From Actinomadura sp. WMMA1423 (GTDB taxonomy: Bacteria > Actinomycetota > Actinomycetes > Streptosporangiales > Streptosporangiaceae): a stretch of DNA of 64,000 bases. Below are positions 24,328 through 32,920 of the stretch, piece by piece. The notes under the pieces are model-generated. The model was not told the DNA's origin. It did no database searches and was given only the letters and a program-made list of their open reading frames with translations. The stretch lies in assembly GCF_006547145.1 (NCBI RefSeq), contig NZ_CP041244.1, positions 5,456,001-5,520,000 of the forward strand, given 5' to 3'. Numbering within the stretch: the stretch's first letter is position 1; every line of letters begins with the position of its first letter. The translations under genes were made by a program, and so were the position numbers.

Positions 24328-25205
24328 GGGCCGGGCTCCGGTTGCGGCGTGGTCAGCTCGACCCGCTCCCTCCTCGCGACCTCCAGGATCTCGCGGAGCC
24401 CGCGCTGCACGGCGCGGTCGGCGACCGGCTGGACGGCCATCCGCACCGGCAGGACGCCGGCGACCCACCAGGGCGCGACGATCCGCTTGGACCGGCGGGC
24501 GATCCCGCGCTCCAGCGCGTCGATCCCCACCTCCAGCGGCGCGACGCCGGAGACCATGTTGCCCCGGGGCGCCGCCGCCATCAGGGCGGACGCGGCCTCG
24601 GTGCCGAACCCGCGCCGGGTCATGTCGGTGTCGAGTTCGGCGAAATACGCGACACCGGCCTTGCCGCCCCAAGGACGCATTTCGGCCCGCAATGTGTTGC
24701 CCAGCGCCTCCACGGCGGCCTTGGACGCGCTGTAGGCGCCCAGCAGGGGCGCGTTGACGGCCGCGGCCAGGGACGACACGGCCAGTGCATAGCCGCGCTC
24801 ATGGCTGACGTGGGGCCCGGCCGTACGAAGCGTGTTGTAGACGCCCAGCACGTTCACCCGCAGGCTCTGCTCCATGACGGACGGGTCTCCGCCTACGACC
24901 GGCATCTGCGCGGCCACGCCCGCGTTGGCGACGACCACGTCCAGGCCGCCCAGTTCCCGGACGGCGCCGTTCACGGCTTCCTCGACCTTTCCGCGGTCGG
25001 TCACGTCGCACGTCCACCAGGGTGCCTCCCCGCACTCGGCGGCGACGGCGGAGAGCAGCTCGGGCTCCAGGCCTGCGAGCGCCACGCGCGCGCCGCGCTC
25101 GTGCAGGCGGGCGGCGAGCGCGGCGCCGATGCCCCGCGCGGCCCCGGTGATCAGCACGCGCCGTCCGGCGAGGGTCGCCGTCCACCGCGAGGAGTCGAGG
25201 ATCAT
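24324..25205 (-). CDS. Short-chain dehydrogenase/reductase
   Basis: 293 residues, classical SDR. NAD(P) motif TGAARGIG at 20-27, NAG in VVANAGVA, active site Ser in VSSLAAA and YSASK. A C-terminal extension (RIVAPWWVAGVLPVRMAV) is hydrophobic, similar to membrane-associated SDRs acting on lipids or steroids. Coupled to the CMD-like gene downstream. Confidence 0.85.
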   Translation of the reverse strand: MILDSSRWTATLAGRRVLITGAARGIGAALAARLHERGARVALAGLEPELLSAVAAECGEAPWWTCDVTDRGKVEEAVNGAVRELGGLDVVVANAGVAAQMPVVGGDPSVMEQSLRVNVLGVYNTLRTAGPHVSHERGYALAVSSLAAAVNAPLLGAYSASKAAVEALGNTLRAEMRPWGGKAGVAYFAELDTDMTRRGFGTEAASALMAAAPRGNMVSGVAPLEVGIDALERGIARRSKRIVAPWWVAGVLPVRMAVQPVADRAVQRGLREILEVARRERVELTTPQPEPGP

Positions 25206-25356
25206 GCGGTGACCCTAACACTGAGGAACAGGCACGTCTTTTTAAGATTAGCAACAAATCCCCGTAATACCGGCGAAAGGTAGATGTCTGTACATGTGGT
25301 GATCAAGCGACCTCTGAAGGTTGTGGTGAGATGCGGGCCTTAGATTGGATGGCGCG

Positions 25357-26793
25357 GTGGTAGCGGGCGTGGGAACGCGGCCGGACGCCGACCTCCTGGC
25401 GGCCGCCGGGGAGGGTGACGACGAGGCGTCGGACGAGCTGTTCCGGCGGCACCACACGGCGGTCCTGCGGTACGCGCGCGGGCTGGTCCGCGACCAGCAC
25501 CTCGCGGAGGACCTGACCAGCGAGGCGTTCACCCGCACGTTCGCGGCGATGCGCGAGGGCGGCGGGCCCAGGGAGGCCTGCCGGCCCTACCTGTACACGG
25601 TCGTCCGGAACACGGCCACCGACTGGGCGCGCGGCGCCCGCCGCACCGTCGTGACCGACGAGGTCGCCGAGTGGGCGTCGGCCCCCGAGGACGAGCCGCC
25701 CGACCTCGACGAGCTGGACGCCCTGGTCCGCGCCTTCCGGTCGCTGCCGGAACGGTGGCAGACCGTCCTCTGGTACACGGTCATCGAGGACGAGCCCGTC
25801 GGGCAGGTCGCGGACCTGCTCGGCATGGAGAAGGGCGCGGTCTCCCAGCTCGCCTTCCGCGCGCGCGAAGGGCTCCGGCAGGCGTTCCTCGCCGCCAGTG
25901 CCGGGGGACGGCCCGGATGCGCGGAGTTCACCGCCCAGCTCGCCGCGAGCCTGCGCCGTCCGGGCCGCCGCCGCGGGCGCGCGCTCAGGCGGCACCTGGA
26001 GTCCTGCGAGGAGTGCAGGCGGGCGTCCAGGGAGATGGCCGACCTCAACGGGCGATTGAGGCGCGCCCTGCCGGTCGGCGTGGTCCTGCTCGGCGCGCCC
26101 TCGGCGCCGCTCGGCCCGCTCGGGGCCCTGGCCCCGGCGGCGTCCCTGCCCGGATGGACGCTTCCGGCCGCGGTGGCGGGCGGCGTCGCCACGGGCAGCG
26201 CGATCATCCTGTTCACGACGGTCGGAGGCGGCCCGGGCGAGGGCCCGCGGACCGCCCCGCCTCCCGCGGCGCCCGTTCCGGCGAGCTCGGCCCCGGCTCG
26301 CGCCGCACAGCCCGACTACGCCACCGGAGAGCGGTCCGCCGGAGGCGAGCGGGGCCGGAGGGGAGGCGGCACCGACTCGGCGTCCGGGCCCTTCCGCGTG
26401 CGGAACACGACCCTGCGCTCGTGCCTGGCGCCCAGCGGCACGTCGGTGGTGCAGCGCCCCTGCTCCGACCCGGCCACTGGATGGAAGCGCAGGAACACCG
26501 CCGGTGGCTTCACCCTGACGAGCAGCTCCACCGGGGGATGCATGGCGCGCGGTGCGGCCGCCGCGGGCGTCCCCTGGGAGGGCGGCAGCGAGTACTCGGT
26601 GGTCATGGTCTCCTGCGGCGGCTCCCACCAGGTCTGGAAGCTGGTCCGGTTCGCGCCCTCGGTGTACCGCCTCGCCAACGGAGACGACTACTACCTCCAG
26701 GCGAGCTGGTCGGGCCTGAGACCGGTGACACTGAAGCCGTCCTCCTACGCGGGCATGGCGGCCCAGGGATGGGCCGTCGAGGCCGCCGGCTGA
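25357..26793 (+). CDS. ECF sigma factor fused to zinc-finger anti-sigma, TM and C-terminal domain
   Basis: 478 residues (TTG 25345 is an alternative start). Residues about 10-185 carry sigma region 2 (RYARGLVRDQHLAEDLTSEAF in part) and region 4 (LPERWQTVLWYTV, VADLLGMEKGAVSQLAFRAR). Then a ZAS-like finger RHLESCEECRRA, a Pro-rich linker, one TM segment (about 265-290) and a 130-residue extracytoplasmic domain with paired Cys. This is one of the ECF groups with C-terminal extension: sigma and its sensor in one chain. The C-terminal domain resembles carbohydrate-binding modules only vaguely. How it is released is unknown. Confidence 0.8.
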   Translation: MVAGVGTRPDADLLAAAGEGDDEASDELFRRHHTAVLRYARGLVRDQHLAEDLTSEAFTRTFAAMREGGGPREACRPYLYTVVRNTATDWARGARRTVVTDEVAEWASAPEDEPPDLDELDALVRAFRSLPERWQTVLWYTVIEDEPVGQVADLLGMEKGAVSQLAFRAREGLRQAFLAASAGGRPGCAEFTAQLAASLRRPGRRRGRALRRHLESCEECRRASREMADLNGRLRRALPVGVVLLGAPSAPLGPLGALAPAASLPGWTLPAAVAGGVATGSAIILFTTVGGGPGEGPRTAPPPAAPVPASSAPARAAQPDYATGERSAGGERGRRGGGTDSASGPFRVRNTTLRSCLAPSGTSVVQRPCSDPATGWKRRNTAGGFTLTSSSTGGCMARGAAAAGVPWEGGSEYSVVMVSCGGSHQVWKLVRFAPSVYRLANGDDYYLQASWSGLRPVTLKPSSYAGMAAQGWAVEAAG

Positions 26794-26803
26794 TCCCATC
26801 GGG

Positions 26804-28057
26804 TCACCCGTAGCCGAGGTCGTCGCGCGCGGCTGCCTGCTCGGCGTTGAGGGCCAGCCACGCGCGCAGGGCCATGTGGAGCTCCAGCCGGTCCGGCGCC
26901 GCGTGCAGCACGTCGCCGAACAGCTCGTCGAGCTGCCGCAACCGGTACCGGACGGTCTGCGGATGCAGGTGCAGGCGGCCGGCCACCTCCGTGGCGTTGA
27001 AACCCTGCTCAAGGCAGGCCAGCAGCGTCTCGGCGAGCCGGTAGCGCTGTGCCGGGCGCGCCCGCAGCAGCGGCGCGAGCCGGCGGGCGATCACCTTCTC
27101 CACCAGCGCCCGCTCCCGCATCATCACCAGGAGCGGCATGTGCCGATCCGCAGGGATCGGCGCGCGGCCGCCGATCAGGCCCCGGCCCGCCAGCTCCAGC
27201 GTCTCGCGCGCCAGCCGCAGGGACGTGCCGATCTCGCCGGTCCCGACCGCCGGGCCGATGGCGGCGGTCCAGCCGCGCAGCTGCCGCTCCAGCATCCGCG
27301 CGCGTCCGGGGCCCTCCGGGTCGGGGACGACCAGGCAGGGGTCGCCCAGATGCAGGCCCGCCAGGACGTCCGGGGGCAGCACCGGATGCCGGGCGTCCGG
27401 ACCGAGCTCGCGGAGGGCGACGACCGCGAGCGTGCGGGGCAGCGGCCACTCCGCCTCGCGGGCGGCCTCCTTCAGCTCCGCGCGGGAGGCGCCGTTCAGC
27501 AGCAGGTCGAGCATGTGCCGACGGTGGTCCTGGCGGACGCCCGCGGACCGGGCGGCGGCGTCCGCGTGGCCCTCGGCGACGATCGCCGCCACCTGGTTCA
27601 CGTAGTCGAGCGCCGCGTTGGCGATGGCCGCGATGACCGCCGGGCCCATCCGGTGGCCCGCCCGCTCGGCGCGCTCGGCGAGCCGCTCGACGGCCAGCCC
27701 CGTCCCGATCCGGGTCGCGGCCTGCCAGGAGTCCAGCGTCCGCCCCTCGCCGGCCTCACCGGCCCCGATCCGCCGCCAGAACACCGCTACGTCAGCCGAC
27801 GGGGCGGCGGGGTCGGCCATCAGCTCCAGGAAGTGCCCGATGGCGCGCTCCGTGCCGAGCCGGACCGCCTTGGCGTAGCGGGGGTCGTTCGGCCGGACGA
27901 ACTCCGGCAGCCGCCGCTCGATCCGGCCCACCGCCTCCGCGGCGATGCCGGGGACGAGCTCGCGAAGGTCATCGGCGATCCGGGCGGCGCCCGCGACCGG
28001 CAGGTCGAGCTCGATCCGGCGCAGCGGAAGGCGGACCACCTGGCTGAGGTCGGACAT
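26804..28057 (-). CDS. PucR/CdaR-family regulator
   Basis: 417 residues. The C-terminal HTH_30 domain is clear: LLACLEQGFNATEVAGRLHL then HPQTVRYRLRQLDELFG. A GGDEF-like middle and a helical N-terminal ligand domain complete the usual architecture. Convergent with the fused ECF gene and divergent from nth. No nearby target is obvious; the family controls purine, sugar acid or amino acid use. Confidence 0.88.
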   Translation of the reverse strand: MSDLSQVVRLPLRRIELDLPVAGAARIADDLRELVPGIAAEAVGRIERRLPEFVRPNDPRYAKAVRLGTERAIGHFLELMADPAAPSADVAVFWRRIGAGEAGEGRTLDSWQAATRIGTGLAVERLAERAERAGHRMGPAVIAAIANAALDYVNQVAAIVAEGHADAAARSAGVRQDHRRHMLDLLLNGASRAELKEAAREAEWPLPRTLAVVALRELGPDARHPVLPPDVLAGLHLGDPCLVVPDPEGPGRARMLERQLRGWTAAIGPAVGTGEIGTSLRLARETLELAGRGLIGGRAPIPADRHMPLLVMMRERALVEKVIARRLAPLLRARPAQRYRLAETLLACLEQGFNATEVAGRLHLHPQTVRYRLRQLDELFGDVLHAAPDRLELHMALRAWLALNAEQAAARDDLGYG

Positions 28058-28179
28058 GAGATCTCCTTCGGGGGACGTCGTGCCCTCGGGTAGACGGAGC
28101 GCCCCCGCCCCGATTACGGGGTTCGGCGCGACTTTCCCGTTCGGCTGGAACGAGGCCGGGAGCCTCTAGGCTGGCCCGT

Positions 28180-28920
28180 ATGGCGACGGAGGCTTCCCCG
28201 AAGGCGCGGGCTCGCAAGTGGAAGGACGAGACGCGGCTGGGGCTGGTGCGCCGGGCGCGCCGGATGAACCGGATCCTGGCCGAGACCTACCCGGACGCGC
28301 ACTGCGAGCTGAACTTCGGCACCCCGTTCCAGCTCCTGGTCGCGACCGTGCTGTCCGCGCAGACCACCGACATGCGGGTGAACCTCACCACCCCGGCGTT
28401 GTTCGCCAAGTACCCCACCCCGGAGGACCTGGCCGCCGCCGACCCCGAGGACGTCGAGGCGATCCTGAAGCCCACCGGGTTCTTCCGCGCCAAGACCAAG
28501 TCGGTCATGGGGCTGTCGGCCGCGCTGCGCGACCAGTTCGGGGGCGAGGTCCCCGGGCGCCTCGAAGACCTCGTCAAGCTGCCCGGCGTCGGGCGCAAGA
28601 CGGCCAACGTCGTCCTCGGGAACGCGTTCGACGTCCCCGGGATCACCGTCGACACCCACTTCGGCCGCCTGGCCCGCCGCTTCGGCTGGACGACCGAGGA
28701 CGACCCCGTGAAGGTCGAAGAGGAGATCGGCGCCATCATCCCGCGCAAGGACTGGACCATGCTGTCGCACCGGCTGATCTGGCACGGCCGCCGGATCTGC
28801 CACGCGCGCCGTCCCGCCTGCGGGGCGTGCCCGCTGGCGCGGCTGTGCCCGTCCTACGGCGAGGGGCCGGTCGACGAGGAGACGGCGCGCAAGCTCGTCA
28901 AGCCCGGCCCGTTCTCGTGA
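28180..28920 (+). CDS. nth: Endonuclease III
   Basis: 246 residues. Bifunctional glycosylase/AP lyase for oxidised pyrimidines. Helix-hairpin-helix LPGVGRKTANVV with catalytic Lys, catalytic Asp in VDTHFGRLARR, and the [4Fe-4S] motif C-x6-C-x2-C-x5-C (CHARRPACGACPLARLC). Same relative position to crp as Rv3674c, but separated here by the 21.7-28.1 kb insertion. Confidence 0.96.
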   Translation: MATEASPKARARKWKDETRLGLVRRARRMNRILAETYPDAHCELNFGTPFQLLVATVLSAQTTDMRVNLTTPALFAKYPTPEDLAAADPEDVEAILKPTGFFRAKTKSVMGLSAALRDQFGGEVPGRLEDLVKLPGVGRKTANVVLGNAFDVPGITVDTHFGRLARRFGWTTEDDPVKVEEEIGAIIPRKDWTMLSHRLIWHGRRICHARRPACGACPLARLCPSYGEGPVDEETARKLVKPGPFS

Positions 28921-28999
28921 TCGTGCGCGTTCTCGCGGGGGCGCCCGTTCTCGGGGCCGCGCCGGGAAGGAACGCGGGCGCCGCGGGGTTGGGACGGTC

Positions 29000-29659
29000 G
29001 TGACCGACCCCGCCCCCAGCCGTCCCGCCTGGCTCGACCGCTTCTGCTCCGAGGCGCCGAAGCTGGCCGTCCCGCCCATGTTCCGGCCCGTCGGCGCCGC
29101 CCGCGCCGCCGCCGTGCTGATCCTGTTCGGCGAGGGGCCGGGCGGCCCGGACGTCCTGCTCACCGAGCGCGCCGCCACCCTCAACAAGCACGCGGGGCAG
29201 CCCGCCTTCCCCGGCGGCCGCATCGACCCCGAGGACGACGGCCCGGTCGCGGCGGCGCTGCGGGAGGCGTGGGAGGAGACCGGCGTCGAGCCGTCCGGCG
29301 TGGACGTGCTCTGCACCCTGCCGGAGCTGTACCTGGCGCACAGCGAGCACCGGGTCACGCCCGTCGCCGGCTGGTGGCGCGAGCCGTCGGAGGTCGCGCC
29401 CGGCCACCCGGGGGAGGTCGCGATGGTCGCGCGGGTCCCGATCAGCGAGCTGGTCGACCCGGAGAACCGGGTGATGGTCAGGCACCCCTCCGGCATCAGG
29501 GTCGGCCCGGCGTTCCACGTCCGCGACATGCTCGTGTGGGGGTTCACGGCCGCGCTGCTGACCCAGGTGCTGGACGCGGGCGGCTGGAACAGGCCGTGGG
29601 ACACCTCGCGCGTCGAGGACCTCCCACAGGAAGTCGTGAACCTCGACGCGCGAGAGTGA
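29000..29659 (+). CDS. Nudix hydrolase, CoA pyrophosphatase type
   Basis: 219 residues from GTG 29000. Contains FPGGRIDPEDDGPVAAALR then EAWEETGV, the NUDT7/YeaB CoA-diphosphatase form, preceded by LNKHAGQPAF. Corresponds to Rv3672c. The thioredoxin-like gene found between nth and this gene in mycobacteria is absent; only 79 nt remain. Confidence 0.85.
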   Translation: MTDPAPSRPAWLDRFCSEAPKLAVPPMFRPVGAARAAAVLILFGEGPGGPDVLLTERAATLNKHAGQPAFPGGRIDPEDDGPVAAALREAWEETGVEPSGVDVLCTLPELYLAHSEHRVTPVAGWWREPSEVAPGHPGEVAMVARVPISELVDPENRVMVRHPSGIRVGPAFHVRDMLVWGFTAALLTQVLDAGGWNRPWDTSRVEDLPQEVVNLDARE

Positions 29660-29848
29660 ACGCCCTCGTCGTTTCCCACGAAATCGCCCCGGCCCCCCGG
29701 CGCGGGCCCGGCCGCAGGTCAGCCGCCCGTTCGCGGTGCGTACGGGCAGGGTGACGCCTCCGGATCACCCCTGACGGCTATCCGGTTCGACCCAAACTGG
29801 TCCAGCGAGGGGACGTGAAGCAGCGGCGCGGCCCTATACGGTGAAGCG

Positions 29849-31045
29849 GTGCTGGACGACCACGTTCTCGATGTGATCCTGCTCGTGCTCGTCGTGCTGT
29901 TCGGAGTCTCGGGCTACCGGCAGGGCTTCATCGTGAGCCTGCTGAGCTTCGTCGGCTTCGTCGGCGGCGGGGTCATCGGGGTCCTGATCGCGCCGCCGAT
30001 CGCCGAGGCCGCCGTGGACGGCGCCGCGCAGCAGGCGCTGCTCGCCATCGTGGTCGCGTTCCTGTCCGCCACGCTCGGGCAGCTCGTCGCCTCGTCCGTC
30101 GGCGCCGTCCTGCGCAACCGGGTGACCGGGATGAACGCCCGCACCGCCGACGCGGTCGGCGGCACCTTCGTCAGCGCGCTGTCGCTGCTGATCGTCGCCT
30201 GGTTCTTCGGCAGCCTCGTCGCCAACTCCGAGTTCAAGCCCGTCCGGACGCAGGTCAAGGGCTCCTCGATCATCAACGGCATCAACGACGTGATGCCCCC
30301 GCAGGCGCAGACGTGGTTCACCTCGTTCCAGGGGTTCGTGAAGAGCAGCGAGTTCCCGCAGGTCTTCAACGGACTCGGCGGCGAGTCGGTGGTGCAGGTG
30401 CCGCCGCCGGACGAGTCCGTCCTGAACACCAAGGGCCTGAAGGCCTCCAAGAACAGCATCGTGAAGGTGGTCAGCACGGCGCCGCAGTGCCAGCGCCGCA
30501 TCGAGGGCACCGGCTTCGTGTTCGCGCCCCAGCACATCATGACCAACGCGCACGTCGTCGCCGGCGCGCGCGGCTCCTCGGTGGTGGCGACGATCAACGG
30601 CGACACCAACCGGGGGCGGGTCGTGCTGTACGACCCGAAGCGCGACGTCGCCGTCCTGTACGTGCCGGGACTGCGGGCGCCGGTGCTGGAGTTCGCCAAG
30701 GAGGCCCGCGTCCGGGACGACGCGATCATCGCCGGGTTCCCGAAGAACCAGCCGTTCACGCCCGGTGCGGCCCGGATCCGCGCCCGGCAGACGGCGCGCG
30801 GGCCCGACATCTACCACTCCGGCCAGGTCAGCCGCGAGATCTACGCCATCCGCGGCAAGGTCGAGCCGGGCAACTCCGGCGGGCCGCTGCTGTCCACCGA
30901 CGGCCGCGTCTACGGCGTCATCTTCGCCGCGGCGCTGGACACGCCGTCCACCGGGTACGCGCTCACCGCGGCGGAGGTCGCGCCCGACGCGCGCACCGGC
31001 GCCACCGCCACCAAGCCGGTGTCGACGCAGAGCTGCTCCGACTGA
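29849..31045 (+). CDS. marP: MarP-type membrane serine protease
   Basis: 398 residues, the same length as mycobacterial MarP. Four N-terminal TM helices (about 8-125), then a trypsin-like periplasmic domain with H235 (TNAHVV), D266 (RDVAVL) and S343 (GNSGGP). C214 and C396 can form the disulfide known to activate MarP. In mycobacteria it protects against acid stress by cleaving the hydrolase RipA. Orthology is also supported by the Nudix and epoxide-hydrolase neighbours. Confidence 0.93.
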   Translation: MLDDHVLDVILLVLVVLFGVSGYRQGFIVSLLSFVGFVGGGVIGVLIAPPIAEAAVDGAAQQALLAIVVAFLSATLGQLVASSVGAVLRNRVTGMNARTADAVGGTFVSALSLLIVAWFFGSLVANSEFKPVRTQVKGSSIINGINDVMPPQAQTWFTSFQGFVKSSEFPQVFNGLGGESVVQVPPPDESVLNTKGLKASKNSIVKVVSTAPQCQRRIEGTGFVFAPQHIMTNAHVVAGARGSSVVATINGDTNRGRVVLYDPKRDVAVLYVPGLRAPVLEFAKEARVRDDAIIAGFPKNQPFTPGAARIRARQTARGPDIYHSGQVSREIYAIRGKVEPGNSGGPLLSTDGRVYGVIFAAALDTPSTGYALTAAEVAPDARTGATATKPVSTQSCSD

Positions 31046-31058
31046 CCGGGCCGCTCTC

Positions 31059-31529
31059 CTAGCTCGGCCGCTCTGCCCGGGTGGTCGTCAGGCGGAGGGC
31101 GATGGGGCCGTCCTGGGGTTGCTTGACCAGATCCCGTACCCGCTCGACGATCCCTCGGACGTCGATGCCGTACGGAGGGGCGTCCTGGTACGGGACTATC
31201 CGGTCGGCGGCGCGGCTGAGGAGGGCTTCAGCGCCGCGTGCGTTGCCGCGGCGGAGGTGGGTTATCCCTACGGCTACCTGGGCGAGGCCTCGCCACAGCT
31301 CCCGTTCGGGCTCCGGGGCCGCCTTCCACACCGCTTCCAGTACCTCATGGGCGTGGAACGGGCGGTCGGCGTCCAGCAGGCGCTGCGCCTCGGCCAGGGC
31401 TTCCGCCGGGGGCATGTCGATGTCGTCCGGCATCGTGGGTATGCCGGTCGCGCCGTGCGGCAGTGGACGTCCGTAGGCGTCGCGTGGGCGTGCGTTGCGT
31501 GGGCGTCCCGACTCGTCCCGATCGCGCAT
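31059..31529 (-). CDS. DUF309 domain protein
   Basis: 156 residues. HAHEVLEAVWKAAPEPERELW then RGLAQVAVGITHLRRGN is the DUF309 core (two-helix repeat with conserved HExxE-like spacing). The first about 40 residues are polar and variable. Function unknown. Convergent with marP and co-directional with the hydrolase upstream. Confidence 0.85.
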   Translation of the reverse strand: MRDRDESGRPRNARPRDAYGRPLPHGATGIPTMPDDIDMPPAEALAEAQRLLDADRPFHAHEVLEAVWKAAPEPERELWRGLAQVAVGITHLRRGNARGAEALLSRAADRIVPYQDAPPYGIDVRGIVERVRDLVKQPQDGPIALRLTTTRAERPS

Positions 31530-31548
31530 CCCTCTACGGTACGCGGGC

Positions 31549-32472
31549 TCAGCGATCCGGCCCCGGGTCGGTCAGCCAGTCGAGGAGTTGCGCGTCGAAC
31601 GCCTCTGGACGTTCCTGGTGGGGGAAGTGCCCCGCGTCCTCTAGGAGCGCCCAGCGGTACGGGGCCTGCACGTAGCGTCCGGAGCCCTGCGCGCTGGCCG
31701 GGAGGGTGCACGTGTCGAGCGCGCCGTGCAGTTGGAGCGTGGGGGCGTGGATGGAGGCGCGCATACGGTGCGCGTAACGAATGCCGTCTGGGCGGGCCTG
31801 CGAGCGGAAGAGCCAACGGTGGTACTCCAGCGCGCTATGGGCGACCCCGGGGATCTGCACTGCCCGGCGCACGAGCCGCTCAGTGCGTTCGTCCGGCCAC
31901 CCCGGCCCCGACCAGTCGTGCAGGAGCTTCCCGACCAGCGCCGCGTCGTCGCGCACCAGGCGCCGTTCGGGCCACAGCGGCACCTGGAAGCCGAACGTGT
32001 GGCGCGCTGCCCAGCCCTGCCCGCGCGGGTCGCCGGCGACGGCCTGCCGCAGCCGCAGCGGATGCGGCGCGCTCACCACCGCCAGCCGCTGGACGATCTT
32101 CGGGTGGTAGACGGCCATCGTCCAGGCGAGCAGCCCGCCCCAGTCGTGCCCGACGACGGTCGCGTTCGCCTCGCCCAGCGCGCGGACGAGCCCCGCGGCG
32201 TCCCCGGCCAGCGTGACCAGGTCGTACCCGCGCGGCGGCTTGTCGCTGCCGCCGTAGCCGCGCAGGTCGACGGCCGCGGTCCGGTAGCCGGCGGCCGGCA
32301 GCGAGACGAGCTGGTGGTGCCACGACCACCAGAACTCGGGGAACCCGTGCAGCAGCAGGACGAGCGGCCCCTCGCCGGCCTCGGCGACGTGGAAGCGCGT
32401 CCCGCCGGCGCTGACCTGCCGGTGCGTCCACGGCCCGTCGACCTCGATCAGGGACGCGTCGTGCCCGGACAC
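31549..32472 (-). CDS. Alpha/beta-hydrolase, epoxide hydrolase-like (EphE position)
   Basis: 307 residues. HGFPEFWWSW holds the oxyanion HGxP motif, GHDWGG the nucleophilic Asp, and EDAGHFPHQE the catalytic His, as in epoxide hydrolases and haloalkane dehalogenases. Its position between marP and the holin-like gene equals Rv3670 (ephE). Substrate not predictable. Confidence 0.87.
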   Translation of the reverse strand: MSGHDASLIEVDGPWTHRQVSAGGTRFHVAEAGEGPLVLLLHGFPEFWWSWHHQLVSLPAAGYRTAAVDLRGYGGSDKPPRGYDLVTLAGDAAGLVRALGEANATVVGHDWGGLLAWTMAVYHPKIVQRLAVVSAPHPLRLRQAVAGDPRGQGWAARHTFGFQVPLWPERRLVRDDAALVGKLLHDWSGPGWPDERTERLVRRAVQIPGVAHSALEYHRWLFRSQARPDGIRYAHRMRASIHAPTLQLHGALDTCTLPASAQGSGRYVQAPYRWALLEDAGHFPHQERPEAFDAQLLDWLTDPGPDR

Positions 32473-32480
32473 GGCGCCGG

Positions 32481-32912
32481 TCAGACCGTCAGCTCGGGAT
32501 CACCGGAGCCGCCCCGGTGCCGCAGCGCCTTGTAGTCCTCCCTGAGCGTCCTGCGGGTCCGCTGAGCCTTCTCGATCTTGCGGACGCGGAGGTATCCGAT
32601 GCCGATCAGGATCAGGGCGAGGACCAGGTAGACGCCTGCCACGATGAGGAACGCTGCCCAGCGCCAGAAGCCCATGGCCACCAACCCGTAGGCGAACGCG
32701 ATCGACAGCAGGATGACGATCAACCCGCCGATCAGCCCGGCGATCGTGAACATGACGCTGCCGACCGCGGCCTTCTTGGCGTCGGCCTTCAGCTCCAGCT
32801 TGGCCAGGTCCATCTCGGCCCTGATCAGGTCGGAGACGCTGCTCGATGCCAGCGCGACCAGCTCGCCGAGGGACTTGTCCTCGACGCGCTCGCCCGGTAG
32901 TGCCTCGGACAT
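32481..32912 (-). CDS. Phage-holin-family membrane protein (DUF1469-like, Rv3669 position)
   Basis: 143 residues. A soluble helix to about 45, then two TM helices (about 50-77 and 82-108) and a basic C-terminal tail. Matches the Actinobacterial holin superfamily III/DUF1469 proteins; despite the name, no phage context. Lies 8 nt before ephE-like and 8 nt after nhaA, so all three are one transcript. Confidence 0.8.
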   Translation of the reverse strand: MSEALPGERVEDKSLGELVALASSSVSDLIRAEMDLAKLELKADAKKAAVGSVMFTIAGLIGGLIVILLSIAFAYGLVAMGFWRWAAFLIVAGVYLVLALILIGIGYLRVRKIEKAQRTRRTLREDYKALRHRGGSGDPELTV

Positions 32913-32920
32913 TTTGCTCC

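Noticed and set aside
32481..32912. Prophage remnant
   Set aside because: The holin-family protein is a conserved chromosomal neighbour of the ephE-like gene; no other phage genes occur.
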